This document shows, one piece after another, positions 17,532 to 25,714 of a stretch of 64,000 nt of DNA. The notes under the pieces are model-generated. The model was not told where the DNA came from and ran no database searches. It saw only the letters and a program-made list of their open reading frames with translations. A program made the position numbers and the translations under genes. Source of the stretch: Geothrix sp. PMB-07 (GTDB taxonomy: Bacteria; Acidobacteriota; Holophagae; Holophagales; Holophagaceae); the NCBI RefSeq assembly GCF_030758935.1, contig NZ_CP132333.1, positions 3,410,992 to 3,474,991 on the forward strand, read 5' to 3'. Numbering within the stretch: the first letter of the stretch is position 1; each line of letters begins with the position of its first letter.

Positions 17532-19607
17532 TTACCAGACCTTGATGCGGTCTTCCGGCGCCAGATAGAGGCCCTGACCCGGCTTCACGCTGAAGGCCGG
17601 GTACCAGCCATCCAGGTTACGCACCACGTTGGGGCGGAGGTGGCCAGGGGTGTGCTCGTTGGTGACCAGCTGCTGGAGCAGGGACTCATCCCGGTACTTC
17701 TGGCGCCACACCTGGGCGAAGCCCAGGAAGAAGCGCTGGTCGCCTGTGAAGCCGCCCAGAACCTTGGCCGGCTTGCCCTGCAGCGACTTGTGGTAGGCAT
17801 CGTAGGCCACGTTGGCACCGGCCAAATCGGCCATGTTCTCGCCGAGGGTCAGCTCGCCGTTCACGTGGGTGCCCGGCAGCGGCTCATAGGCCGCGTACTG
17901 CTTGACCACCTTGTCCGTGAGGGCTGTGAAACGCTTCACATCTTCGGCGGTCCACCAGTCGGAGAGTTTGCCCTCCTTGTCGAACTTGCGGCCCTGATCG
18001 TCGAAGTGGTGGCTGATCTCATGGCCAATGACCACGCCGATGGCGCCGTAGTTCACTGCCGGATCAGCGTGCGCATCGAAGAAGGGCGGCTGCAGGATGG
18101 CCGCAGGGAACACGATCTCGTTCCAGAGCGGATTGGCATAGGCGTTCACCGTCATGGGCGTCATGCCCCATTCCGAGCGGTCGATGGGCTTGCCGATCTT
18201 GTCCAGCGACCGCTGGTACTCGAACGCGGCCGCACGCATGGCGTTACCCAGCGCATCACCGCGGCGGATCTCCAGCTTCGAGTAGTCCCGCCAGTGGCTG
18301 GGATAGCCGATCTTCGGCGTGAACTTGGCCAGCTTGGCGCGGGCTTCGATCTTGGTCTTGGGGTCCATCCAGGTCAGGTTGGACAGGCGCACATCCATGG
18401 CGGCAATGATGTTCTTCACGAGCAGATCCATCTGGCGCTTGGCTTCGGGCGGGAAATACTTCGCCACGTACAGCTTCCCTACCGCTTCGCCCAGGGCAGA
18501 GGTGGCAGCATCCACGCCGCGCTTCCAGCGCGGCTGGTTCTCGGGCTGGCCCGACAGAACCGTGCCGTAGAAGGCAAAGTTCTCATCCACGAAGGCCTTG
18601 GGCAGGCAGGTGGCCGCGCGGCTGAGGGTGTGGAAGCGGAGGTAGTCCTTCCAGGTATCGAGGGGCAGGCTGGTCAGCAGGGCGCCCGTACCCTTGATGG
18701 CGCTGGGATGGGAGATGATCAGTTCTTTCTGATCCTGAACCCCGGCGGCACTCAGTAGCGCCACCCAATCCACGCCCGGGAAGGCAGCGGCCAGATCCGC
18801 TGCCTTGTAGGGATTGTAGAGTTTCTCGATCTGACGCTCTTCCACCTTCGACCAGTGCACTTCCGCCAGTTTCGTCTCCAGCGCAAAGATGCCCTGGGCG
18901 CGGGCCTCAGGGTTGTCGATGCCCGCCAGTTTCAGCATGGCCGCGATGTGGGCCACGTACTTGCCGCGGATGTCGGCGAACTTCGGGTTCTTCGCATCCA
19001 GGTAGTAGTCGCGGTCAGGCAGACCAAGGCCACCCTGCCCCACGTAGACCGCGTAGACATCGGGGTTTTTCAAATCCTGCTCGGGCCCCACGCCCACGGG
19101 CGTGGACACGCCCAGGCGCGCCGCCATGCCAAAGGCCTTGGCCAGCTGGGTGGTGTTGCTGATGGAGGAAATGCCATCAAGATGGGGCCGAATAGGCGCC
19201 AAGCCCTTCGCTTCGATGGTGGCCTCGTCCAGGAAGCTGGCGTAGAAATCGCCCACCTTCTGGGCCTCGGAGCCGGGCTTTGCGCCCTTCTGCGCCGCAG
19301 CGGCCTCCACGATGACCCGGGTCCGGTCCTGGCTCAGATCGCGGAGCTTGGTAAACATGCCGTAATTGGAGCGGTCCGCCGGAATGACCAGGTTCTTCAG
19401 GTAGGTCCCGCTGGCGAACCGGCCGAAATCATCGCCGGGAGCGACCGTGCGATCCATGCCCGCCACATCGAAGCCGAAAGTGCCGTACTGGGGCTTGGCT
19501 GCTTTCGCCGCACTGGCGCCTGTCTTTGCAGCGCCCTGGGCGCTCAGGGGCGAGGCCAGAGCCAGCAACCCAAGGGCGGCTCCCGTCAAAAGGCTGGAGG
19601 TTTTCAT
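17532..19607 (-). CDS. M13 family (neprilysin/PepO-type) zinc endopeptidase
   Basis: This 691-residue exported protein has GGAG six bases before the ATG and a signal peptide ending near SPLSAQG. The Peptidase_M13_N region spans about 45-430. The catalytic part contains NAYANPLWNEIVFPAAILQPPFF, VIGHEISHHFDDQGR with HEISH at about 529-533, and GENMADLAG with the third zinc ligand Glu at about 591. The C-terminus ends in DRIKVW, the usual CxxW-like tail without Cys. Length and motif order match bacterial PepO-type oligopeptidases. It is likely to degrade peptides in the periplasm or outside the cell. Confidence 0.95.
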   Translation of the reverse strand: MKTSSLLTGAALGLLALASPLSAQGAAKTGASAAKAAKPQYGTFGFDVAGMDRTVAPGDDFGRFASGTYLKNLVIPADRSNYGMFTKLRDLSQDRTRVIVEAAAAQKGAKPGSEAQKVGDFYASFLDEATIEAKGLAPIRPHLDGISSISNTTQLAKAFGMAARLGVSTPVGVGPEQDLKNPDVYAVYVGQGGLGLPDRDYYLDAKNPKFADIRGKYVAHIAAMLKLAGIDNPEARAQGIFALETKLAEVHWSKVEERQIEKLYNPYKAADLAAAFPGVDWVALLSAAGVQDQKELIISHPSAIKGTGALLTSLPLDTWKDYLRFHTLSRAATCLPKAFVDENFAFYGTVLSGQPENQPRWKRGVDAATSALGEAVGKLYVAKYFPPEAKRQMDLLVKNIIAAMDVRLSNLTWMDPKTKIEARAKLAKFTPKIGYPSHWRDYSKLEIRRGDALGNAMRAAAFEYQRSLDKIGKPIDRSEWGMTPMTVNAYANPLWNEIVFPAAILQPPFFDAHADPAVNYGAIGVVIGHEISHHFDDQGRKFDKEGKLSDWWTAEDVKRFTALTDKVVKQYAAYEPLPGTHVNGELTLGENMADLAGANVAYDAYHKSLQGKPAKVLGGFTGDQRFFLGFAQVWRQKYRDESLLQQLVTNEHTPGHLRPNVVRNLDGWYPAFSVKPGQGLYLAPEDRIKVW

Positions 19608-19938
19608 GGTTTCTCCAAAAAGGTGAGACTACTCGCTTCTGAATAAACCCAGGCAATGGATTTGATCACAGTGCTGTCAGTTTTGCCCGCCCGCGATTCT
19701 GCTCCAAGCTCCTTGCGGTCGCCGGTAGCCCAAGCCGGCCACTCCTCCGGGTCGGCGGTGCGTGGAGGACAGGCAAAGATGCCATGCCCGGAGTGGGCCC
19801 ATTTTACGGCCCACGAAAATCACGTTCGAGATGGCGGATCCCTCGATCCTCTTTCATGGAAGGGTGATAAAATTCGGGGTGGATTTCAGTGGCTTTCCGT
19901 CGACCAAAACAGCCACTCCAACATGAGGAGCAACTCCC
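19608..19938. other. 331-bp divergent intergenic region
   Basis: The region lies between the leftward M13 gene and the rightward PIG-L gene. It has several short GC-rich inverted repeats, such as GCCGG(N9)CCGGC at 19721-19739 and GTGGGC(N10)GCCCAC near 19794-19815, and GATAAAAT near 19866 as a possible -10 box for the deacetylase gene. I compared it with c-di-GMP and cobalamin riboswitch layouts and found no match. No ORF here is convincing. Confidence 0.3.
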
Positions 19939-20805
19939 GTGGGTCAGCCTTATCGCTCTTATGTCAATGGCATTGCGCGCCTCATGGAAGAGGCCCGTAC
20001 GGCGCCCCTGGGAGACCTTCCTCCTGCTCCGGCGCCCGCCCTTCCGAGCGATGCGCCCCGGGTTCTCGTGTTCTCCCCGCATCCCGACGATGAATCCATC
20101 ATCGGTGCCCTGCCCTTGCGCCTGCGTCGAGAGCTCAAATACAACGTGCAGGTGGTGGCCGTCACCCAGGGCAGCCGCGCGGATCGCCAGAGCGCGCGCT
20201 TCAAGGAAATGACCGGCGCCTGCCAGTTCCTGAGCTGGGGTCTCATCCAGACCAGCCCTACCGGACTGCTGAACATCAACCCCAAGGGCCGCGAGGGCAA
20301 CCCCACCGAATGGGCCGCTGCCGTGAGCGTCATCGCCAAGATCATCTCCGAGCAGCGCCCCTCGATCATCTTCTTCCCCCACGATCAGGACTGGAACAGC
20401 ACGCACATCGGCACCCATCTCCTGGTGACCGATGCCCTCAAGACTTTCGGCCCCGACTACAAGTGCATGATCGTGGAAACCGAGTTCTGGCGCGCCATGA
20501 CCGCGCCCAATGTGATGGTGCAGTCCACCCCCGACGAGGTGGCCGATCTGGTGGCAGCCATTTCCTTCCACAAGGGGGAAGTCGCAAGGAACCCCTACCA
20601 CCTCACGTTGCCCGGCTGGATGTCCGACAATGTCCGCCGCGGCGGTGAGATTGTCGGTGGCCAGGGCGGCACCGCCCCCACCTTCCCCTACGCCACCCTC
20701 TACCGCATCCGCGACTGGGCCAATGGCGGGTTCGTGGATTCCGGCCGCACGGGCCAGATCATCACGACGGATGGGGATCTCGCGGGCACGTTCAAGGTTT
20801 CCTAG
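19939..20805 (+). CDS. PIG-L/LmbE family zinc deacetylase (probable GlcNAc deacetylase)
   Basis: This 288-residue cytoplasmic protein starts at GTG 19939 with GAGGAG eight bases upstream. The LmbE zinc site is present: SPHPDDE (His48, Asp50, Asp51) and FPHDQDWNSTHIGTH (His148, His156, His160). The family removes acetyl groups from GlcNAc-containing molecules (mycothiol and bacillithiol precursors, diacetylchitobiose in archaea). Here it converges on nagB, the last gene of an amino-sugar operon that lacks nagA. As I recall, some Bacteroidetes NagB proteins carry an LmbE domain as a C-terminal fusion, which supports a functional link. I infer that it deacetylates GlcNAc, a chitooligosaccharide or a phosphorylated form. 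Confidence 0.85.
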   Translation: MGQPYRSYVNGIARLMEEARTAPLGDLPPAPAPALPSDAPRVLVFSPHPDDESIIGALPLRLRRELKYNVQVVAVTQGSRADRQSARFKEMTGACQFLSWGLIQTSPTGLLNINPKGREGNPTEWAAAVSVIAKIISEQRPSIIFFPHDQDWNSTHIGTHLLVTDALKTFGPDYKCMIVETEFWRAMTAPNVMVQSTPDEVADLVAAISFHKGEVARNPYHLTLPGWMSDNVRRGGEIVGGQGGTAPTFPYATLYRIRDWANGGFVDSGRTGQIITTDGDLAGTFKVS

Positions 20806-20820
20806 CAGCAACTGATTTTC

Positions 20821-20856
20821 AAAGAGGCACCCATCCTTCTGAATGGGTGCCTCTTT
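20821..20856. terminator. Hairpin terminator between deacetylase and nagB
   Basis: A perfect 14-bp stem AAAGAGGCACCCAT / ATGGGTGCCTCTTT with an 8-base loop is followed by TTT. It lies 15 bases after the deacetylase stop and 49 bases beyond the nagB stop, so it may terminate both converging transcripts. Confidence 0.8.
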
Positions 20857-20905
20857 TTGTGAAACGGTGGTTCGACAAGTTTTGCCAGGCTGAGCGCCCG
20901 ATACC

Positions 20906-21703
20906 TCAGCGCAGGTACTGGAATTCCGCCCACTCCGGTTCGTTGGCGAAGACCCAGCGGTGATAGTCAATCTCCTTCAGCTCCGATGCGGCTTCCTCAT
21001 CGACGATCACCTGGCAGCGGGGATGCAGCTGCAGCGCGGTGGCCGTGACCATGGCGGTGATGGGACCTTCCACTGCCTTGGCCAGGATGGAGGCCTTGGA
21101 CTTGCCCGTCACCAGCATGAGGCAGCGGCGGGAATCCAGAATGGTGCCCACCCCCATGGTGATGGCGCGGCGGGGGACGTTGGCCGGATCGCCACCGAAC
21201 ATGGGAGCGTTCTGCTCCAGGGTGGCGGGCGTGAGCGCCTTCTCTCTCGTGCGGGAGCGCAGAGAAGAAGAGGGTTCATTGAAACCGATGTGCCCATCGC
21301 TGCCGATGCCCACCAGCTGCAGATCGATGCCGCCCGCCTGGGCAATGGCACCCTCGTAGCGAATGCACTCGGCGGCCAGGTCGGTGGCCATGCCATCCGG
21401 CAGGTGGGTGTTGGCCTTGGTGATGTTCACCTGGTTGAACAGCAGTTCGTTCATGTAGTGGCGGTACGAGCAGGGATGGTCGGCCGGAATGCCGATGTAT
21501 TCATCGAGGTTGAAGGTGGAGCACTGTGAGAAATCCAGCCCCGCCTGCCGGTGGAGATCCACCAGCAGGCTGTAGACCGGTTCCATGGTGCGGCCCGTGG
21601 CGAGCCCCAGTACCAGCTTGGGATGGGCTTTCATCTCCTTGGCGAAGATCTGTGCCACGAGATGGGCGGCCTTTTGCTGGGTGGGGAGAATGATGACTTC
21701 CAT
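20906..21703 (-). CDS. nagB: Glucosamine-6-phosphate deaminase
   Basis: This 265-residue protein has the length of E. coli NagB (266). It converts glucosamine-6-phosphate to fructose-6-phosphate and ammonia. Motifs: GLATGRTMEPVY phosphate loop, TFNLDEYIG (Asp67), VGIGSDGHIGFNEPSSS with Asp136, His138 and Glu143, corresponding to the catalytic Asp, His and Glu. It is the last gene of the seven-gene leftward operon, 39 bases after the sugar porter. Its presence shows that the operon delivers amino sugar to glycolysis. The partner deacetylase NagA is absent from the window. Confidence 0.97.
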   Translation of the reverse strand: MEVIILPTQQKAAHLVAQIFAKEMKAHPKLVLGLATGRTMEPVYSLLVDLHRQAGLDFSQCSTFNLDEYIGIPADHPCSYRHYMNELLFNQVNITKANTHLPDGMATDLAAECIRYEGAIAQAGGIDLQLVGIGSDGHIGFNEPSSSLRSRTREKALTPATLEQNAPMFGGDPANVPRRAITMGVGTILDSRRCLMLVTGKSKASILAKAVEGPITAMVTATALQLHPRCQVIVDEEAASELKEIDYHRWVFANEPEWAEFQYLR

Positions 21704-21742
21704 GAGGGTTCCTTAGGAGATGGATGCCAGGCAGGGCCGAGG

Positions 21743-23527
21743 CTACTTCTTGCCGACGAAATGGGCTTCGATTTCTTCCAGCGTCTTGCCCTTGGTTTCC
21801 GGCAGGAAGAAGAAAGCCGTGATGAAGTAGACGACTGTGCAGCCTGCGAACAGGAAGAACATGGTGCCGTAACCGTACTTGCCCACCGTGGGCAGGAACA
21901 CGGCGGCGATGGTGGTGGAGACCGCCTGGTTGATGAGCAGGGCCACACTCATGCCGTTGGATCGGATGCGGGTGGGCATGAGCTCCGAAAGCGCCAGCCA
22001 CACGCAGACGCCGGGGCCCATGGCGAAGAAGGCGATGAAGGCGAAGGTGCAGATGGCGATCACCCAGCCATTGGCGGCGCTGGGCACCGGCGTGATGAGG
22101 GCGGCCTCCACCTTGAGGGGCGCCGTCCGGGCCGCATCCGCATCTCCCGCCGGGTTCGTCAGCTTGGCGGCCAGGGCGCTCGCCTTGTCCTTGGGCACAC
22201 AGGAATCGCGGGTGATGGCGATCTCATTGAGCGTGTCCGTGGAGCGCACCACCTTGGTGGACGCGCGGAAATCGCCGTAGCTGTAGATCACGATCATGGT
22301 GGTGGGCGCACCCTGGATGGCTCGGCCCTTCTCGCCCGCGGTGGACAGCAGCTGGTCCGCGGCGGCGGGATCAAATTTCAGCTTTACGCTCTGCTCGGCA
22401 TCCACCCGGGACTGCACGGCGGCGGACACATCCACGCGGTGCTGCTCCGTGCGACGGAAGATGAAGCCCGTCACCAGGAGCGAGGCGATGATGCCGGCAC
22501 TGCCCACAGACAGCAGGAACTTGCGCCCCTTCTTATCCACGAGCGCGACGGCCACCATGGTCATCAGGAAGTTCACCAGGGTGAAGATCACGTAGCCGAG
22601 GTGCGCGGAGTTGTCGCCCAGACCAGCCTGGATGAGGATGGTGGCGTTGTAGCCGATGATCGAGTTCACGCCCGTGGCCTGATTGCAGGCCAGGATGACG
22701 CAGGCCAGCAGGAAGGGGATGACGTACTTTCGGCTGAGCAGGCTGTCCTTGACCTTCTCGCCCAGGGTCTTCTCGGGAGCCGCCTCGGCCATCTCCTTCA
22801 GCTCGAGTTCCGCTTCGGCCTCGGAGCGGGTCCTGAGCAGGGCGGCGCGGGCCTCATCGACCAGGCCCTTCTTGTAAAGCCAACGCGGACTCTCGCTCAC
22901 GAAGAAGGCGCCCACCACGAAGAGCAGCCCGGGCAGGATGCTCACCCAGAAGATGCTGCGCCAGGCGAAATCCTTGAAGGCAAAGAGGGCCCGGGCGTCG
23001 CCGGCCACGTCGAGGGCATGGACCTTGAAGCTGAAGCCGTAGGCGATGAGCGCGGCGGCGAAGATGCCCAGGGTCAGCAGCCACTGGAAGACGCCCGTGC
23101 CCTTCCCCCGGTTGGAGGCATCGAGGCTCTCCGCGAGATACAGAGGCACCGCCACCCCCACCAGGCCCGCGCTCACACCCTGCAGCAGACGGCCCAGCAC
23201 CAGCGGACCGAAGCCATGCGCCAGGGCGATCATGGGGATGCTGGCCACGAAGGTGATGCCACTGACGATCATCAGCTTCTTGCGGCCCATGAGATCCGCC
23301 AAAGCACCTGCAAAAAGCGTGGAGATGACGCTGCCCAGCAGCACCGCTGCCACGATGATGGAGAGCTGGTTGCTGGTGAGGCCGGAGGTGGCCTCCAGGT
23401 AGGGCAGCGCACCGGCGATGATGCCCACATCGATGCCGTAGAGGAGCCCCCCGAGGCCCGCGATGAAAAGCAGGTAACGGAGGTTCCGGAGCAGGGCCGG
23501 AGAGGTGTCAGGGGCGGATGGGGTCAT
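21743..23527 (-). CDS. Sugar porter (MFS) with large periplasmic insertion
   Basis: This 594-residue member of the sugar porter family is about 110 residues longer than usual. Twelve helices can be traced. Signatures: ADLMGRKK after TM2, SESPRWLYKKG after TM6, DKKGRKFL after TM8, and PETKGKTLEEIE after TM12. Residues about 358-486, between TM9 and TM10, form an extra soluble segment predicted to be periplasmic; it has one Cys and a regular alpha/beta-looking pattern (TTMIVIYSYGDFRAST). GAGGT lies seven bases before the ATG. It lies between the ROK kinase and nagB in the operon, so transport of GlcN, GlcNAc or glucose is likely. The role of the insertion is unknown. Confidence 0.9.
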   Translation of the reverse strand: MTPSAPDTSPALLRNLRYLLFIAGLGGLLYGIDVGIIAGALPYLEATSGLTSNQLSIIVAAVLLGSVISTLFAGALADLMGRKKLMIVSGITFVASIPMIALAHGFGPLVLGRLLQGVSAGLVGVAVPLYLAESLDASNRGKGTGVFQWLLTLGIFAAALIAYGFSFKVHALDVAGDARALFAFKDFAWRSIFWVSILPGLLFVVGAFFVSESPRWLYKKGLVDEARAALLRTRSEAEAELELKEMAEAAPEKTLGEKVKDSLLSRKYVIPFLLACVILACNQATGVNSIIGYNATILIQAGLGDNSAHLGYVIFTLVNFLMTMVAVALVDKKGRKFLLSVGSAGIIASLLVTGFIFRRTEQHRVDVSAAVQSRVDAEQSVKLKFDPAAADQLLSTAGEKGRAIQGAPTTMIVIYSYGDFRASTKVVRSTDTLNEIAITRDSCVPKDKASALAAKLTNPAGDADAARTAPLKVEAALITPVPSAANGWVIAICTFAFIAFFAMGPGVCVWLALSELMPTRIRSNGMSVALLINQAVSTTIAAVFLPTVGKYGYGTMFFLFAGCTVVYFITAFFFLPETKGKTLEEIEAHFVGKK

Positions 23528-23549
23528 GGGGTCACCTCGGTTGGACTAA

Positions 23550-24431
23550 TTATAATGATGCATCAATATTAACCCTGGCGGTGGCCAAGGCATCCAAACA
23601 TAGGGCGGCGGCGCCCAGAACAGCGATCTGAGGTTCCTCACTCACCTCGATGGCCAGGCGTTTCAGAGACTGTTGGAAGATGAACCCCTTGAGCTCCTCC
23701 AGCATGGCCTCCCGGTAGAAACCATAAGCCTTGGACACTGAGCCACCCAGGATGATGCGGTCGGGGTCGAAGGCGTAGAGGGCGAGGGCGATGACTTTGC
23801 CGAAATCCCGGCCAAAGGTTCGGAAGGCCTTCAAGGCTTCCTCATCGCCGCGCAGGGCGCAGGCGTGCAGATCGCCGCCATTCTTTCCGAACTCGCGCTG
23901 GAAGCGCTGCCCGCAGACGTAGTACTCGTAGGTATGGTCCCGAAAGGGGATGTTGCCGATTTCCCCGGCGCCGCAGTTGACGCCGGAATAGAGGCGGCCA
24001 TTGAGGATGAGCCCCGCTCCCAGGCCCGTGCCCACCACGAGGCCCAGCATGCCCTTGGCGCCGCGGCCCTTGCCGAAGTGGTACTCACCCAGGGCGAAGC
24101 AGTTCGCGTCATTGTTCACATGGACCGGCACCCGGAAATGATCCTCCAGAGCCCGTTTCAGATGAACTTCCTTCCAGGAGGCGATGTTCTCCACGTTATA
24201 GACGATGCCCTGTTCCACATCCACCACGCTGGGCACGCCAATGCCGATGCCCGAGGTGGCGGAGTTGAACACGGAGCTGATGGTGGCGATGAGATCATCC
24301 ACCACCACCTGCGCTTCGGCGCTGGCCGGGGTGCGACGGGAGGCCAGGTCCACGAGGTTCTGGTTCTCCACGCGGCCCGCCCGCATGTGAGTGCCGCCCA
24401 GATCCACGCCGATGAGGTTCTTCGTATCCAT
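23550..24431 (-). CDS. ROK family sugar kinase (probable amino-sugar or glucose kinase)
   Basis: This 293-residue protein has the actin-like ATPase signature GVDLGGTHMRAG at residues 8-19, NNDANCFALGEY with the catalytic Asp, VVGTGLGAGLILNG, and a C-terminal ILGGSVSKAYG nucleotide site. There is no N-terminal helix-turn-helix, so it is a kinase and not a repressor. The canonical ROK zinc motif CxCGxxGCxE is not kept; only YYVCGQRF remains, so the zinc site looks degenerate. It overlaps the TGAGGA site after the NagP-like gene (7-base gap). It probably produces the glucosamine-6-phosphate that NagB needs. Confidence 0.88.
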   Translation of the reverse strand: MDTKNLIGVDLGGTHMRAGRVENQNLVDLASRRTPASAEAQVVVDDLIATISSVFNSATSGIGIGVPSVVDVEQGIVYNVENIASWKEVHLKRALEDHFRVPVHVNNDANCFALGEYHFGKGRGAKGMLGLVVGTGLGAGLILNGRLYSGVNCGAGEIGNIPFRDHTYEYYVCGQRFQREFGKNGGDLHACALRGDEEALKAFRTFGRDFGKVIALALYAFDPDRIILGGSVSKAYGFYREAMLEELKGFIFQQSLKRLAIEVSEEPQIAVLGAAALCLDALATARVNIDASL

Positions 24432-24438
24432 GGTTTCC

Positions 24439-25704
24439 TCAGGCCTGCCCAGCCTGGGGCTCGCTCTTCCCCAGCGTGGCGTTCGAGATGATGGGATTGG
24501 CCCAGAAGCCGATCAGGAGCAGGTAGGCGAAGGTGCCAAGAACGGCCAGCAGCCCGTAGCGCAGCCCCATGGGACCGGCGTGATCCGCGATCACGCCCAC
24601 GAGGGGGGGCAGGATGGCACCGCCGAGGATGCCCGTGCAGAGGATGCCCGCGAAGGTGCCATGGTGCTTGTCCACCGAGTTGAGCGCCAGGGCGAACACC
24701 AGCGGCCAGCCCACGGAACACCAGAAGCCCATCATGGGCAGGGCTACCAGCGCCGTGGTGCGATTGCCGAAGAGCGCCGCCAGCAGGGTGAGGATGCCGC
24801 CCGCCATGAAGACCACCAGGATCTTCTTGGCATCGAAGAGTTTCAGCAACACTAGGCCCACGGCACAGCCCAGTGTCATGGCGCCCCAGAAGCCCGACAC
24901 CGCCACGCGATTGGCCAGATCCGGGTCCACCTGATGGCAGTTCATGAGGAAGGGCTTGATCTTCGTGGCGATGCCCTGTTCGGTGCCCACGTAGCAGACG
25001 ATGCCCACGAAATAGGCCCACACTGTCTTGCTTTTCAGAAGGTGCAGAATGGTGGAGAAAGAACCCACCTTTTCATCTTCGGCCAAGGCCACCTTCGGCA
25101 GGCGGACCAGGGCGATCACCACCAACATGGTGCCGAGGATCGCGGCGAACACCCAATAGAGGGCTACCCACGACATGTTCCCCGGCACCAACCTGGTCAG
25201 GGCACCGATGAGCCCCCCCTTCTTCCCCTCATGGATGCCACTGACCAGGTACACGTAAAGATGAGGGCTCACCGTCGAGCCCAGCGCAAAGATCATCTGG
25301 GACAGGTTGCCGAAGAAGGCGTAGTGTTCTTCTCCCCCGGAAACCCGCAGCAGCGGGTTGATGACCACCTGCAGCATGGCGAAGCCCACGCCGATGACAA
25401 ACAGCGCGGGAATGGCCACCGCAAAGGAGGGCCGGGCCGCAAAAGCCAGCGCGCCCGCCGCCGAAAAGGCGAAGGCCACCAGCAGCACGGCCTTGGCCGA
25501 AAACTTTTCGACGAGGATGCCCGCTGGAATGGACATCACGGCGTAGGCGATAAAGAGGGCCGAGGCCAGGTAGCCCACCTGGGCCTCCGTGAGCCGGAAG
25601 GAGGCCTGCACATCCGTGCCCATGGGATCGAGAATGTTCGTCACGAAGGAAATCACGACGAAGATCAGCATGATCAGGCCGACCTTGAAGAGGCTTCGGT
25701 GCAT
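24439..25704 (-). CDS. nagP: FucP/NagP-type MFS sugar permease
   Basis: This 421-residue membrane protein has about 12 helices. The segment FAMLQVVINPLLRVSGGEE followed by FFGNLSQMIFALGS is characteristic of the FHS family that includes FucP and NagP GlcNAc permeases. The start has GAGGAG six bases upstream, overlapping the stop of the GH2 gene region (10-base gap). NagP is the inner-membrane GlcNAc importer in chitin-using proteobacteria, and the neighbours here fit the same role; the specific substrate is inferred. Having two unrelated permeases in one operon suggests separate substrates, such as GlcNAc and GlcN. Confidence 0.82.
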   Translation of the reverse strand: MHRSLFKVGLIMLIFVVISFVTNILDPMGTDVQASFRLTEAQVGYLASALFIAYAVMSIPAGILVEKFSAKAVLLVAFAFSAAGALAFAARPSFAVAIPALFVIGVGFAMLQVVINPLLRVSGGEEHYAFFGNLSQMIFALGSTVSPHLYVYLVSGIHEGKKGGLIGALTRLVPGNMSWVALYWVFAAILGTMLVVIALVRLPKVALAEDEKVGSFSTILHLLKSKTVWAYFVGIVCYVGTEQGIATKIKPFLMNCHQVDPDLANRVAVSGFWGAMTLGCAVGLVLLKLFDAKKILVVFMAGGILTLLAALFGNRTTALVALPMMGFWCSVGWPLVFALALNSVDKHHGTFAGILCTGILGGAILPPLVGVIADHAGPMGLRYGLLAVLGTFAYLLLIGFWANPIISNATLGKSEPQAGQA

Positions 25705-25714
25705 GTCTGGCTCC

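Noticed and set aside
19608-19938. Possible c-di-GMP or cobalamin riboswitch in the GC-rich structured region before the PIG-L gene
   Set aside because: The conserved GCAAA and tetraloop-receptor segments of the c-di-GMP-I class and the cobalamin box were not found in either orientation.
21551-23572. A 673-codon open frame opposite the sugar porter and nagB
   Set aside because: The opposite strand encodes clear, motif-complete NagB and sugar-porter proteins; the antisense frame has no recognisable features.
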